DNA from: Bacillus sp. RO1
GTDB taxonomy: Bacteria; Bacillota; Bacilli; Bacillales; Bacillaceae_I
NCBI RefSeq assembly: GCF_012524115.1
Contig: NZ_JAAZWB010000052.1
Span: forward strand, 1 to 64,000
Reading direction: 5' to 3'
Length of the DNA: 64,000 bases
Positions within the stretch are counted from its first letter, which is position 1. Each line of letters starts with the position of its first letter. This document shows, piece after piece, positions 1 to 9,165 of this stretch. The translations under genes were made by a program, and so were the position numbers. Below the pieces are notes generated by a model, which was not told where the DNA came from, did no database searches, and saw nothing but the letters and a program-made list of their open reading frames with translations.

Positions 1-118
1 GATATATCAAGAAAACTCAGGGGGATATCAAGAAAAATTGAGATATATCAAGAAAACTCAGGGGGATATCAAGAAATTCAAGGATATATCAAGAAAACTC
101 AGGATATATCAATAAAAT
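1..118. repeat. 41-bp direct repeat array, continuing off the left edge
   Basis: GATATATCAAG-type units begin at 1, 42, 83 and 103. The first two are 41 bp apart and each holds a GATATATCAAGAAAACTCAG half followed by a shorter GGATATCAAGAAA half. The last units are truncated to about 20 bp. No gene is seen in the array. It precedes the probable terminator of an upstream gene that lies outside the window. Confidence 0.8.
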
Positions 119-189
119 CGCAACCGTCACCTCATCTCAACCGAAAGAAGCTTAGGCTGAACTATTAAACAAACACGCTTAATTTCGTT

Positions 190-227
190 TTGGAAAAACC
201 CCGGTCCTATAACAGGGCTTTTTGCGT
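190..227 (+). terminator. probable terminator of an upstream off-window gene
   Basis: The sequence AAAAACCCCGGTCC..AGGGCTTTTTG can fold into an A-rich/T-run hairpin. In B. subtilis trxA lies just upstream of uvrC, so the terminated gene could be trxA, but that gene is not in the window. The rest of 228-360 shows no gene. Confidence 0.4.
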
Positions 228-360
228 GCATAAGGAATCCAAAGAAGGTAGCCAAAGCGGCACCTTTTAGAAAAAAATATAATATATTAATAAATTTTCC
301 AGCGCCAAGCGTATCTGAACCCGTCACATCGACCCCACAAACAAACCTAATACTTCCAAA

Positions 361-389
361 TGGAACATACGTACGAAACAAGGTATAAT
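361..389 (+). promoter_or_regulatory. probable sigma-A promoter of uvrC
   Basis: A perfect TATAAT -10 box at 384-389 lies 17 bp after a weak -35 box (TGGAAC, 361-366). It is 43 bp before the uvrC start codon. The -35 match is poor, so this rests mainly on the -10 box and position. Confidence 0.45.
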
Positions 390-431
390 AGAATACATAC
401 AAAAAAATCTTTGGTTGGGAGGAAAAATACA

Positions 432-2204
432 TTGAATGAATCATTAAAAGAAAAACTTGCCATACTGCCTGACCAACCGGGATGTTACCTGATGAAGGAT
501 CGTCAAGGAACCATCATCTATGTCGGAAAGGCGAAGGTGCTCAAAAATCGTGTCCGTTCTTATTTTACAGGTAGCCATGATGGAAAAACGCTCCGGCTTG
601 TAAATGAAATTGTGGATTTTGAATATATTGTGACTTCCTCCAATATTGAAGCGTTAATACTGGAACTGAATCTTATCAAAAAACATAACCCAAAATACAA
701 TGTCATGCTGAAAGATGACAAACGATATCCTTTTATAAAAATTACATCGGAAAAACATCCACGTCTTTTAATCACCCGCAAAGTGCAAAAGGATAAAGGG
801 AAATATTTTGGACCTTACCCTAATGTTCAAGCAGCAAATGAAACGAAAAAGCTGCTAGACCGAATCTACCCGCTTAGAAAATGCATGACACTTCCAGACA
901 GGGTATGCCTCTACTATCACATGGGTCAATGCCTTGCGCCATGTGTGGAACATGTATCTGAAGAAACGAACAAGCAAATGGTGGATGGAATTGTTCGGTT
1001 TCTTAACGGCGGCTATAAGGAAGTTAAAAACGAGCTTACGGATAAAATGATAAAAGCCTCTGAGAACCTGGAATTTGAACGGGCGCAAGAATTCCGAGAT
1101 CAAATTATTAATATTGAAGCAACAATGGAAAAGCAAAAAATGGAGATGAATGACTTTGTCGACAGGGATGTTTTCGGATTTGCTTTTGACAAGGGATGGA
1201 TGTGTGTGCAGGTCTTTTTCATCCGTCAGGGTAAACTGATTGAACGAGATGTATCGTTGTTCCCAATTTACAACGAACCGGAAGAGGATTTCTTAACATT
1301 CCTCGGGCAGTTCTATTCTAAGCAAAATCATTTTGTCCCAAAAGAAGTCATGCTTCCTAGTCAAATTGATTTGCCGGTTGCACAAGAACTATTGCAAACT
1401 AATGTGCTGCAGCCGCAACGGGGTAAAAAGAAGCAGCTGGTGGATCTCGCAAACAAGAATGCGAAAGTTGCTCTCGGAGAAAAGTTCTCATTGATTGAAC
1501 GGGATGAAAGCCGAACGATTAAAGCTGTCGAGAATCTCGGAGAAATCCTGGGCATCATGACCCCGCACCGCATAGAAGCATTTGATAACTCGAATATCCA
1601 AGGAACGGATCCTGTTTCTGCGATGGTGGTATTTATTGATGGAAAACCAGAGAAACGAGAATACCGGAAATATAAAACCAAAAGCGTACAAGGACCTGAT
1701 GATTATGAATCCATGAGGGAAGTGGTCAGAAGAAGGTACACCCGTGTGCTAAAAGAATCTTTACCGCTCCCGGATTTGATTGTGATTGATGGGGCCAAAG
1801 GGCATATGAGTGCTGTAAGGGACGTCCTTGAAAATGAACTGGATTTATTTGTTCCGATTGTCGGCTTGGCCAAAGATGACAAACATAGAACGAGCAACCT
1901 TCTCGCAGGCGAAGATGCAATGGTGGTTCCGCTCGAGAGGACCAGTCAGGAGTTTTATCTTTTGCAACGAATACAAGATGAAGTTCACAGATTTGCGATT
2001 ACTTTCCACCGTCAAATTAGAAGTAAGAGTGTTTTTCAATCAATTTTAGATGAAATCAGTGGAGTTGGCGCCACGAGAAAGAAAGCGTTGATGAAGCACT
2101 TTGGATCAGTTGCAAAAATGAAAGAGGCAACGGTGGAGGAGATTCAAGCTGCTAAAATTCCGAAAGCGGTAGCTGAAGAAATTTTTAAAAAACTTCGCGA
2201 ATAG
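432..2204 (+). CDS. uvrC: UvrABC system protein C (excinuclease subunit)
   Basis: UvrC makes both incisions around a lesion in nucleotide excision repair, acting with UvrA and UvrB. The 590-residue product starts with a GIY-YIG nuclease domain ([24 protein letters not shown]). A UVR motif for UvrB contact follows near residues 195-235, then the RNase H-like 5' nuclease domain, and C-terminal helix-hairpin-helix motifs ([16 protein letters not shown]). Length matches the ~598-residue B. subtilis protein. I chose the TTG at 432 because GGGAGG at 417-422 is well placed and the N-terminus then matches the family; an upstream in-frame ATG at 360 would lie in the promoter. lysC with its riboswitch follows. 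Confidence 0.95.
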   Translation: MNESLKEKLAILPDQPGCYLMKDRQGTIIYVGKAKVLKNRVRSYFTGSHDGKTLRLVNEIVDFEYIVTSSNIEALILELNLIKKHNPKYNVMLKDDKRYPFIKITSEKHPRLLITRKVQKDKGKYFGPYPNVQAANETKKLLDRIYPLRKCMTLPDRVCLYYHMGQCLAPCVEHVSEETNKQMVDGIVRFLNGGYKEVKNELTDKMIKASENLEFERAQEFRDQIINIEATMEKQKMEMNDFVDRDVFGFAFDKGWMCVQVFFIRQGKLIERDVSLFPIYNEPEEDFLTFLGQFYSKQNHFVPKEVMLPSQIDLPVAQELLQTNVLQPQRGKKKQLVDLANKNAKVALGEKFSLIERDESRTIKAVENLGEILGIMTPHRIEAFDNSNIQGTDPVSAMVVFIDGKPEKREYRKYKTKSVQGPDDYESMREVVRRRYTRVLKESLPLPDLIVIDGAKGHMSAVRDVLENELDLFVPIVGLAKDDKHRTSNLLAGEDAMVVPLERTSQEFYLLQRIQDEVHRFAITFHRQIRSKSVFQSILDEISGVGATRKKALMKHFGSVAKMKEATVEEIQAAKIPKAVAEEIFKKLRE

Positions 2205-2207
2205 GTG

Positions 2208-2236
2208 TTGTAAGGATTCTTATTGTCTGATATAAT
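2208..2236 (+). promoter_or_regulatory. sigma-A promoter of the lysC leader
   Basis: TTGTAA (2208-2213), a 17 bp spacer and TATAAT (2231-2236) form a strong sigma-A promoter directly after the uvrC stop and about 35 bp before the lysine riboswitch. Confidence 0.75.
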
Positions 2237-2265
2237 CACTATTAATTTCATAATGTGCCACTTCA

Positions 2266-2460
2266 AATCGATGAAGTGATGATAGAGGTGCGAACTTCAA
2301 AAGTATGTAATCGGAGAAGAAAGAGCTTCCGAGATGATTACGGAAAGGGGAGGATCGCCGAAGTAAAAAAAAGTCTCTTTTTCTTTTTTTTACTGGTTCT
2401 GCGTTTAAGAAATGTAGGACTGTCAGGTTGTCTTTGTGCTGCCTGGAGAGCTATCTCACC
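2266..2460 (+). ncRNA. Lysine riboswitch (L box) of lysC
   Basis: Conserved L-box blocks appear in the right order: GAGGTGCGAACTTC near 2285, CGGAGA, GGAAAGGGGAGGATCGCCGAAG-like core near 2341-2368, CTGTCAGGTTG near 2419 and the closing GCCTGGAGAGCTATC near 2440-2455. The aptamer binds lysine and is expected to favour the terminator that follows (2491-2524), shutting off lysC when lysine is plentiful. The same element controls lysC in B. subtilis. Confidence 0.92.
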
Positions 2461-2490
2461 GCGTGAACGGATTCTTTATTTTACCAATCA

Positions 2491-2524
2491 CAGCAATGAG
2501 ACCTTAGCTCATTGCTGTTTTTTT
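2491..2524 (+). terminator. Riboswitch-controlled intrinsic terminator
   Basis: CAGCAATGAG (2491-2500) pairs with CTCATTGCTG (2508-2517) and is followed by a seven-T run. It is the expression platform of the lysine riboswitch. Confidence 0.9.
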
Positions 2525-2620
2525 ATATCCTGAAAAAAAGCTGCTATGGCTAAATGCGTACTGAGAACTATCTAACATTATGATGAGACTACAGATTCTG
2601 TAAATTAAATCAGTAACTTA

Positions 2621-2750
2621 GCTGTTGATTGGAGCACAGGGCGGAGACTCCTGAGGGAGAAAGCGTTAGGTGGAGATCCCGCAGGCTTGCCGAGGAGGCT
2701 CTCGTCAGCCCTTAGGAAAGCGAAGTCAGGTGCGGAAATCAACAGCGGCG
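2621..2750. repeat. Dispersed GC-rich repeat, copy 1 (type A)
   Basis: About 130 bp with inverted ends GCTGTTGATT..AATCAACAGC and an interior containing AGACTCCTG, GAGGAGGCTC and GGAAAGCGAAG. It lies between the riboswitch terminator and lysC, so it is part of the lysC mRNA leader. Related copies are at 8321, 8497, 41588, 50683, 52286, 52434 and 58297. Confidence 0.85.
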
Positions 2751-2787
2751 TTTAACAGAACTAACTAATGAAAAGGGAATGGTGCAC

Positions 2788-4029
2788 ATGTCAACGATTG
2801 TTGTACAGAAATTCGGAGGAACATCAGTGGGCTCGGTTGAACGAATTCAGCACGTAGCAAGTCGAGTCATCAATGAAGTGGAAAAAGGACACAAAGTGGT
2901 TGTTGTTGTATCAGCGATGGGCAAAACAACAGACGAACTGTTAACTCTAGCAAATGCGATTAACCCCCACCCAAGTAAGCGCGACATGGATATGCTTTTG
3001 ACAACAGGAGAACAAATTACCATCTCCCTATTGGCTATGGCATTGCAAGTTAGAGGTCATGAAGCAGTATCCCTAACAGGCTGGCAGGCGGGAATCCGTA
3101 CAGAGCCTGTACACGGAAACGCTAGAATTACTCATATTGAAACAGACTTGTTAAAAAGCTACCTGGATTCAGGAAAAATTGTCATTGTAGCAGGCTTCCA
3201 AGGAATCACTGCTAATAACGAGATTACGACACTAGGCCGTGGCGGTTCGGATACAACTGCGGTTGCATTAGCTGCTGCTTTGAAGGCTGAGAAGTGTGAT
3301 ATTTATACAGATGTGACGGGAGTATTCACGACAGACCCTCGTTTTGTGAAAGGTGCAAGAAAGCTTGCGGCAATCGCATATGATGAAATGCTCGAACTGG
3401 CAAACTTAGGTGCAGGTGTACTTCACCCGCGTGCGGTTGAATTTGCAAAAAATTATGGCGTACAGCTTGTTGTACGGTCCAGTATGGAAGAGGAAGAAGG
3501 AACGATCATTGAGGAGGAAGTATCCATGGAAAAAAATCTAGTTGTCAGAGGAATAGCATTCGAAGACCAAATCACCCGCATTACCGTATGTGGCTTGCCA
3601 AATGAACTACATACATTATCCACCATTTTCACAACGTTAGCTCAGCACAGTTTGAATGTAGATATTATTATTCAAACTAGCATGGATAAAGATACAACAA
3701 ATATTTCTTTCTCTGTTAAGACAGTGGACGTAAAAGAAACAATCGAAGTGTTAGAGCAGCATCAAGGGCGTCTCGGGTTCACGGGTATCGAGCAGGAGAG
3801 CGGTTTGGCGAAAGTTTCTATCGTTGGATCCGGTATGGTCTCCAATCCCGGGGTCGCAGCAGAAATGTTCCAAGTCCTTGCTACGGAAGGCATCCATGTA
3901 AAAATGGTAAGCACATCAGAAATCAAAGTTTCTACGGTGGTGGATGTTGCAGAGATGGTTCGTGCGGTTGAGGCACTTCATGTGGCATTTAAGCTTGGAG
4001 AAGAGTCTGTTGAGAGAGTACTAAACTAA
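2788..4029 (+). CDS. lysC: Aspartokinase II, lysine-sensitive (alpha subunit)
   Basis: Phosphorylates aspartate, the first step to lysine, threonine and methionine, and to diaminopimelate for peptidoglycan and dipicolinate. The N-terminus has the kinase signature VQKFGGTSVGS and a GRGGSDTTAVALAAAL nucleotide-binding segment; two C-terminal ACT domains bind the regulator. The 413-residue length fits B. subtilis LysC (408). The ATG at 2788 is favoured over 2779 because AAAGGGA at 2772-2778 sits 9 bases before it. Expression is controlled by the upstream lysine riboswitch; a dispersed repeat lies in the leader. Confidence 0.95.
   Translation: MSTIVVQKFGGTSVGSVERIQHVASRVINEVEKGHKVVVVVSAMGKTTDELLTLANAINPHPSKRDMDMLLTTGEQITISLLAMALQVRGHEAVSLTGWQAGIRTEPVHGNARITHIETDLLKSYLDSGKIVIVAGFQGITANNEITTLGRGGSDTTAVALAAALKAEKCDIYTDVTGVFTTDPRFVKGARKLAAIAYDEMLELANLGAGVLHPRAVEFAKNYGVQLVVRSSMEEEEGTIIEEEVSMEKNLVVRGIAFEDQITRITVCGLPNELHTLSTIFTTLAQHSLNVDIIIQTSMDKDTTNISFSVKTVDVKETIEVLEQHQGRLGFTGIEQESGLAKVSIVGSGMVSNPGVAAEMFQVLATEGIHVKMVSTSEIKVSTVVDVAEMVRAVEALHVAFKLGEESVERVLN
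3526..4029 (+). CDS. lysC: Aspartokinase II beta subunit from an internal start
   Basis: GAGGAGGAAG at 3511-3520 is a strong ribosome binding site followed by ATG at 3526, in frame, encoding residues from Met-247 of LysC (MEKNLVVRG..). In B. subtilis the beta subunit is made from exactly this kind of in-frame internal start. The product is the ACT regulatory part only (167 residues) and forms an alpha2-beta2 enzyme in B. subtilis. That it is made here is inferred from conservation of the site. Confidence 0.75.
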   Translation: MEKNLVVRGIAFEDQITRITVCGLPNELHTLSTIFTTLAQHSLNVDIIIQTSMDKDTTNISFSVKTVDVKETIEVLEQHQGRLGFTGIEQESGLAKVSIVGSGMVSNPGVAAEMFQVLATEGIHVKMVSTSEIKVSTVVDVAEMVRAVEALHVAFKLGEESVERVLN

Positions 4030-4054
4030 GAGTATAGTAGTTTTTGTATGTGGA

Positions 4055-4088
4055 GTGCCCTTTTCCAAGTGGAGAGGGTGCTTTTTTG
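4055..4088 (+). terminator. Terminator of lysC
   Basis: GCCCTTTTCC pairs imperfectly with GGAGAGGGTGC and a six-T run follows. The rest of 4089-4290 holds no convincing gene; a short in-frame stretch there lacks a ribosome binding site. Confidence 0.6.
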
Positions 4089-4290
4089 TGGGTTAGGGGG
4101 TGCGATGTGGTGTTTACTTTCCGTAAATAAAAAATACGAGCCAAACTCACCTAAATATTTTCCAAAAATAAAAAATACATGCCGTTCGACAAAGAACGAC
4201 ATGTTCTATCAAATTGCCACCCGTAAGGCAGTATAAACCCCAACCCTAGCAACCTAGTTCAGGTGAACCACCCTGGAGGCAGCAACACAA

Positions 4291-4722
4291 TCACTTATCC
4301 CATTGAACGGTAATCAGTATTTCTTTTTTCTTTTTTTGTTCTTCAATCGCTTCCGCAGTTTTGCCTTTTAGTCGTTGCACTTGCTCGGCAAGAAATCCCG
4401 CTTCAAGTTGGAAAGTGGCGTCTTTATTCAAAGCAAGGCGGCGTGTCACCATTTCCCCGCGGATCACGTACTTAACTTCGTGCTTGTTTTGCTCCAATAA
4501 TTCAAGCTCTCCCCAGCCTGCTTCTTTAAAAAACTGGCTGATTCCCTCCTGAGTATCAATGGTAAACTTGCGTGCGAGCTGTTTTCCTGCCCAATAGATG
4601 ACCTGGGTATGATCTTTCCCCAAAAGGTCAGGTAGGAGCATATCGCGGATCAGTTCGTACCCGAAGATAGGGACTTGAATTTGTGTGTCCATCACTTGTT
4701 GTTGGTTGTTCGATTCAGTCAT
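4291..4722 (-). CDS. yslB: YslB family protein (DUF2507), unknown function
   Basis: A 143-residue protein on the opposite strand between lysC and sdhC, where B. subtilis has yslB. The conserved start of the DUF2507 domain is visible (VPIFGYELIRDMLLPDLLGKD), with IYWAGKQLARKF after it. The C-terminus is lysine-rich. The fold resembles the 4-vinyl reductase (V4R) / haem-NO-binding superfamily in related families, but no ligand residues can be assigned from sequence alone. GAGGGGAACT precedes the ATG on the minus strand. Confidence 0.8.
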   Translation of the reverse strand: MTESNNQQQVMDTQIQVPIFGYELIRDMLLPDLLGKDHTQVIYWAGKQLARKFTIDTQEGISQFFKEAGWGELELLEQNKHEVKYVIRGEMVTRRLALNKDATFQLEAGFLAEQVQRLKGKTAEAIEEQKKKKEILITVQWDK

Positions 4723-4739
4723 TTAGTTCCCCTCTTTCT

Positions 4740-5060
4740 CTATGTTCATTATATACCATCCAACCGGGTTAATAAATGAAACGTATGGAGTATTTTATTC
4801 TATTAATATATTTTTACATTTTTCTGACAATTAAAGGTGTGTAGAAGTATTTTTAAAAGTGCAATTTTTGGTCGCGTTTTCTTGACGCTTCACATATAGG
4901 GGAGTAAAATAAATATGTCACATATTTGTCGATAAATCTGCAAAGGCTTTCATTTTATTGAAAGTTTAAAAAACAAGATGGAGAGTTCAATGATTTTTTA
5001 CTATAATAGATAGTGAAAAACAGAACTTACAAAACATCTAATCTATTTTCTTACTTGAAA
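4740..5060 (+). promoter_or_regulatory. sdh operon leader and promoter region
   Basis: About 320 bp of AT-rich DNA without a gene between the divergent yslB and sdhC. A TATAAT box is at 5002-5007 but no good -35 box is spaced from it, so the promoter is tentative. The remaining sequence would form an mRNA leader of ~60 bases. Confidence 0.4.
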
Positions 5061-5075
5061 AAAGGGGGTTAAGTG

Positions 5076-5684
5076 ATGGCAACTGAACGTGAATTTTTAC
5101 TTCGTAGGCTCCACTCGTTACTAGGAGTCATTCCTGTTGGTCTTTTCTTGGTTCAGCATTTGGTTATCAACCACTTTGCGACAAAAGGGCCAGAATCATT
5201 CAACAAAGCGGCACATTTTATGGAAAGCTTGCCGTTCCGTTATGCACTAGAAATTTTTGTAATCTTTCTTCCAATCCTATTCCACGCTATCTACGGCTTA
5301 TATATTGCTTTTACAGCAAAAAACAATGTAAGCAAGTATGGATTTGTTCGTAACTGGATGTTTATGCTTCAACGCTTTACAGGAATCGTTACATTAATTT
5401 TTATCGTATGGCATGTATGGGAAACGAGAATCGCAGCTGCACTTGGTGCGGACGTTAACTACAACATGATGGCAGACATCTTATCTAGTCCGTTCATGTT
5501 CTGGTTCTACCTTGTTGGGGTAATTGCAACAATCTTCCACTTTGCAAATGGACTTTGGTCTTTCTGTGTAAGCTGGGGAATTACAGTAACTCCTCGTTCT
5601 CAACTTATTGCAACCTACGTAACAATTGGGATTTTCTTTGCATTATCTTTCGTAGGGGTACGTGCAATTCTAGCATTCGTTTAA
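5076..5684 (+). CDS. sdhC: Succinate dehydrogenase cytochrome b558 subunit
   Basis: The membrane anchor of succinate:menaquinone reductase, carrying two haems b. Five hydrophobic segments are visible, and haem-ligand histidines are in FLVQHLVINHF, ILFHAIYG, VWHVWET and TIFHFANG. The 202-residue length and the start (EFLLRRLHSLLGVIPVG) match B. subtilis SdhC. I chose ATG 5076 with AAAGGGGG at 5061-5068; a GTG at 5073 is adjacent. First gene of sdhCAB, 28 bp before sdhA. Confidence 0.96.
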   Translation: MATEREFLLRRLHSLLGVIPVGLFLVQHLVINHFATKGPESFNKAAHFMESLPFRYALEIFVIFLPILFHAIYGLYIAFTAKNNVSKYGFVRNWMFMLQRFTGIVTLIFIVWHVWETRIAAALGADVNYNMMADILSSPFMFWFYLVGVIATIFHFANGLWSFCVSWGITVTPRSQLIATYVTIGIFFALSFVGVRAILAFV

Positions 5685-5712
5685 TCAGCAACTATTAAGG
5701 AGTGAGTTACAT

Positions 5713-7473
5713 ATGAGTAAAAAAGTTATCGTGGTCGGCGGTGGACTTGCGGGCTTGATGGCAACCATCAAAGTCGCTGAAGCCGGTGTACCAGTTGATC
5801 TATTTTCATTAGTACCAGTTAAACGTTCTCACTCAGTTTGTGCCCAGGGTGGAATTAACGGGGCAGTAAACACAAAAGGAGAAGGGGATTCTCCTTGGGA
5901 ACACTTTGACGATTCCGTATACGGAGGAGATTTCTTAGCAAATCAGCCTCCAGTAAAAGCTATGTGTGAAGCGGCACCTGGAATCATCCATCTTTTGGAC
6001 CGCATGGGAGTAATGTTCAACCGAACTCCTGAAGGATTACTAGATTTCCGACGCTTTGGTGGAACGCAGCATCACCGTACAGCTTTTGCAGGAGCAACAA
6101 CAGGTCAGCAACTGTTATACGCATTAGATGAGCAAGTTCGTCGCCACGAAGTATCTGGTCTTGTAACGAAATATGAAGGCTGGGAGTTCTTGGGTTCTGT
6201 TATCGATGACGATGGCGTTTGCCGCGGAGTTGTCGCACAAAACCTTACAAGCATGGAGATTGTATCATTCCCTGCAGATGCTGTTATCATGGCAACTGGT
6301 GGACCTGGTATCATCTTCGGTAAATCAACAAACTCTGTTATCAACACAGGTTCTGCAGCATCCATTGTGTATCAGCAAGGTGCTTACTACGCGAATGGTG
6401 AGTTCATTCAGATTCACCCGACAGCCATTCCGGGAGATGACAAGCTTCGTTTGATGAGTGAGTCTGCTCGTGGAGAAGGCGGACGTGTTTGGACATATAA
6501 AGACGGTAAGCCGTGGTACTTCCTTGAGGAAAAATATCCGGCATATGGTAACCTTGTTCCACGTGACATCGCAACACGTGAAATCTTTGACGTGTGTGTT
6601 AACCAAAAGCTTGGTGTTAATGGTGAAAACATGGTGTACTTGGATCTTTCTCATAAAGATCCAAAAGAATTGGATATCAAACTTGGTGGAATCATTGAAA
6701 TCTATGAAAAATTCATGGGAGACGATCCACGTAAAGTACCAATGAAAATTTTCCCTGCTGTTCACTATTCCATGGGCGGAATCTGGGTTGATTATGACCA
6801 AATGACCAACATTCCTGGACTATTTGCTGCAGGTGAGTGTGATTACTCTCAGCATGGTGCAAACCGTCTTGGAGCGAACTCCTTACTATCTGCAATCTAT
6901 GGTGGTATGGTAGCTGGTCCAAAAGCAGTAGAATATATGAATGGATTGGAAAAATCCACAGATTCCCTTTCTTCCTCTCTTTTCGATCGCTATGTAAAAG
7001 AAGAAGAAGCAAAGTGGAACAAGATTATGACAATGAACGGTACAGAGAACGCTTATGTGCTTCATAAAGAGCTTGGAGAGTGGATGACAGACAACGTAAC
7101 AGTTGTACGTTACAACGACAAGCTGAAGCAAACGGATGAGAAAATCCAAGAGCTTCTTGAGCGTTATGATAATATCAACATCCACGATACAGCAAAATGG
7201 AGCAACCAAGGTGCGGCGTTCACACGCCAGCTTCAACATATGCTTCAGTTAGCTCGTGTTATCACAATCGGTGCATACAACCGTAACGAGAGTCGTGGAG
7301 CGCACTACAAACCGGACTTCCCAGAACGTAATGACGAGGAATTCCTAAAAACGACAATGGCGAAATTCACAGGTCCTAAATCTGCACCTGAATTCTTCTA
7401 TGAAGATGTAGATGTAAGCTTGATTCCGCCTCGTAAGCGTGACTACTCTAAGAAAAAAGGGGGTAAAGAATGA
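5713..7473 (+). CDS. sdhA: Succinate dehydrogenase flavoprotein subunit
   Basis: Oxidises succinate to fumarate in the citric acid cycle and passes electrons to SdhB. The N-terminal FAD-binding motif VVGGGLAGLMATIKVAE, the flavinylated-histidine region (RSHSVCAQGGING) and the active-site segment with HPTAIPG are present; the FAD C-terminal motif GANRLGANSLLSAIYGG is intact. 586 residues, as in B. subtilis. Its TGA overlaps the ATG of sdhB, implying translational coupling. Confidence 0.97.
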   Translation: MSKKVIVVGGGLAGLMATIKVAEAGVPVDLFSLVPVKRSHSVCAQGGINGAVNTKGEGDSPWEHFDDSVYGGDFLANQPPVKAMCEAAPGIIHLLDRMGVMFNRTPEGLLDFRRFGGTQHHRTAFAGATTGQQLLYALDEQVRRHEVSGLVTKYEGWEFLGSVIDDDGVCRGVVAQNLTSMEIVSFPADAVIMATGGPGIIFGKSTNSVINTGSAASIVYQQGAYYANGEFIQIHPTAIPGDDKLRLMSESARGEGGRVWTYKDGKPWYFLEEKYPAYGNLVPRDIATREIFDVCVNQKLGVNGENMVYLDLSHKDPKELDIKLGGIIEIYEKFMGDDPRKVPMKIFPAVHYSMGGIWVDYDQMTNIPGLFAAGECDYSQHGANRLGANSLLSAIYGGMVAGPKAVEYMNGLEKSTDSLSSSLFDRYVKEEEAKWNKIMTMNGTENAYVLHKELGEWMTDNVTVVRYNDKLKQTDEKIQELLERYDNINIHDTAKWSNQGAAFTRQLQHMLQLARVITIGAYNRNESRGAHYKPDFPERNDEEFLKTTMAKFTGPKSAPEFFYEDVDVSLIPPRKRDYSKKKGGKE

Positions 7474-8237
7474 TGGCTGAACAAACTAAAACTGTAACGT
7501 TTAAAGTGAAGCGTCAAGATGGTCCCGAGGGAACCCCTTATTATGAAACTTTTGAATTACCTTACCGTCCGAACATGAACGTAATCTCTGCACTGATGGA
7601 AGTTCGTCGTAATCCTGTCAATAAAGATGGAAAAGAGACAACTCCTGTAAACTGGGATATGAACTGTTTGGAGGAAGTATGTGGTGCTTGTTCCATGGTC
7701 ATCAACGGCAAGCCTCGTCAATCCTGTACTGCGCTTGTTGACCAATTAGAACAACCTATCGTTCTTGAGCCGATGAGCACGTTCCCTGTTGTTCGTGACC
7801 TTCAAGTGGATAGAAGCCGCATGTTCGATTCCTTGAAAAAGGTAAAAGCATGGATCCCAATCGATGGCACATACGATCTTGGACCTGGTCCTCGTATGCC
7901 AGAGAAAAAACGTCAATGGGCTTATGAGCTTTCCAAATGTATGACATGTGGTGTTTGCTTGGAAGCATGCCCGAACGTCAACAGCAAGTCAGAGTTCATC
8001 GGTCCTGCACCACTTTCCCAAGTTCGTCTATTCAACGCGCATCCAACCGGGGAAATGAACAAATCCGAGCGTCTTGAAGCAATCATGGGAGACGGAGGCC
8101 TTGCAAACTGCGGTAACTCACAGAACTGTGTGCAGTCTTGCCCGAAAGGTATTCCTCTTACTACATCTATCGCCGCGCTTAACCGCGACACGACGGTTCA
8201 GATGTTCAGAAACTTCTTTGGTTCCGACCAAGGCTAA
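7470..8237 (+). CDS. sdhB: Succinate dehydrogenase iron-sulfur subunit
   Basis: Carries electrons from the flavin to the haem b anchor. The plant-type ferredoxin cysteines are in NCLEEVCGACSMVINGKPRQSC, and two C-terminal clusters follow: CMTCGVCLEACPN and later CGNSQNCVQSCPKG. 255 residues. Either of two tandem ATGs (7470 or 7473) could serve; AAGGGGG at 7458-7463 suits both. Last gene of the operon. Confidence 0.96.
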   Translation: MMAEQTKTVTFKVKRQDGPEGTPYYETFELPYRPNMNVISALMEVRRNPVNKDGKETTPVNWDMNCLEEVCGACSMVINGKPRQSCTALVDQLEQPIVLEPMSTFPVVRDLQVDRSRMFDSLKKVKAWIPIDGTYDLGPGPRMPEKKRQWAYELSKCMTCGVCLEACPNVNSKSEFIGPAPLSQVRLFNAHPTGEMNKSERLEAIMGDGGLANCGNSQNCVQSCPKGIPLTTSIAALNRDTTVQMFRNFFGSDQG

Positions 8238-8248
8238 AAAACAAACAG

Positions 8249-8280
8249 AACGCCTCTTACCTATAAGGGGCGTTTTTTTA
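8249..8280 (+). terminator. Terminator of the sdhCAB operon
   Basis: AACGCCTCTT pairs with AAGGGGCGTT and is followed by a T run. Confidence 0.85.
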
Positions 8281-8320
8281 CAAAAATACATGTTAGAAAA
8301 TTCAGAATGATCTAAAAGAC

Positions 8321-8449
8321 GGTTGATCTCCGTTCCAGGCGCTTCGCTTTTCTGCGGGCGGTCCGGGAGCCTCCTCGGCAAGCCTGCGGGGTCTCCCCTG
8401 TCCCTTCCTCCCGCGGAAGTCTGCGCGCCTTCCACTACAATCAACTAGG
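8321..8449. repeat. Dispersed GC-rich repeat, copy 2 (inverted)
   Basis: Runs opposite to the other copies: GGTTGATC at the left end and CAATCAAC at the right end, with GCCTCCTCGGCAAGCCTGCG in the middle. It lies next to copy 3, in the gap between sdhB and ysmA. Confidence 0.8.
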
Positions 8450-8496
8450 TTGTTTCATTCAATTTTCATAAGAATAATTTTATAGCTAAAGTAATT

Positions 8497-8631
8497 TCCC
8501 CTGTTGACTGAAGTGCAAGGTGTGAGACTCCAGCGGGGGGGATAACGGTAGCTTGAGACCCCGCAACGAAGTGAGGAGGCTCAAGCACCGTCCCGCGGAA
8601 AGCGAACACCTGGAACGAAAGGAAACAGGGA
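8497..8631. repeat. Dispersed GC-rich repeat, copy 3 (type B)
   Basis: Ends in CCCTGTT and AACAGGG. The interior AAGGTGTGAGACTCC..GAGGAGGCTCAAGCACCGT is nearly identical to copy 6 at 52286. Confidence 0.85.
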
Positions 8632-8675
8632 GTTACAACCAACATATATATCTTTAATCCCGAGGAGGAATAATT

Positions 8676-9140
8676 ATGAAAAAAACCGCTTATATAGAAG
8701 ATTTACAACAATGGATGAATGAGTTCTCATTCAGTCATGGTGTGAAAGTGAGATTCTCCGAGACAGATATGTTCGGCCATCTGAACAACACAGTACCATT
8801 CGTTTATTTTGAGGAAGCGAGAATAGAATTTTTCAAAAGCCTTGGCTTTATGCAAGACTGGACCCAGGCTGGAAGTAATACCATCCCAGTCGTAGCGGAC
8901 CTGCAATGCGATTTCCTTCAACAAGTTTACTTTGGAGAAGAACTGGAGGTTTGCGTGAAAGCACAGCAAGTAGGAACCTCTTCTGTTGACCTGCATTATC
9001 TAGGTAAAAAGGGGAACGGTGAGCCTTGTTTTGTCGGAAGAGGACGTATGGTACAACTCAATAAGCGCACTGGAAAAGGGGAAGCTTGGAGTGAAGAACA
9101 ACGAAATCTCTTCCTTTCTCGAGAAACATTGAAAAAATAA
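8676..9140 (+). CDS. ysmA: Acyl-CoA thioesterase, YsmA (hotdog fold)
   Basis: A 154-residue 4-hydroxybenzoyl-CoA-thioesterase-type protein. The hotdog signature is visible: VRFSETDMFGHLNNTVPFVYFEEARIEFF, with the catalytic Asp in ETDMFGHLNN. Such enzymes hydrolyse acyl-CoA; the substrate here is unknown. AGGAGGAAT precedes the ATG. B. subtilis ysmA sits directly before gerE, as here. Confidence 0.88.
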   Translation: MKKTAYIEDLQQWMNEFSFSHGVKVRFSETDMFGHLNNTVPFVYFEEARIEFFKSLGFMQDWTQAGSNTIPVVADLQCDFLQQVYFGEELEVCVKAQQVGTSSVDLHYLGKKGNGEPCFVGRGRMVQLNKRTGKGEAWSEEQRNLFLSRETLKK

Positions 9141-9165
9141 TAAGAAATACGACTAAATACATGTA

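Noticed and set aside
1-118. CRISPR array at the left edge
   Set aside because: The units are adjacent or overlap with similar sequence throughout; there are no unique spacers of constant size.
2255-2533. 92-residue ORF after uvrC
   Set aside because: It overlaps the lysine riboswitch and its terminator exactly; the sequence is explained by the RNA.
4048-4236. 62-residue ORF after lysC
   Set aside because: It spans the lysC terminator and lacks a ribosome binding site.
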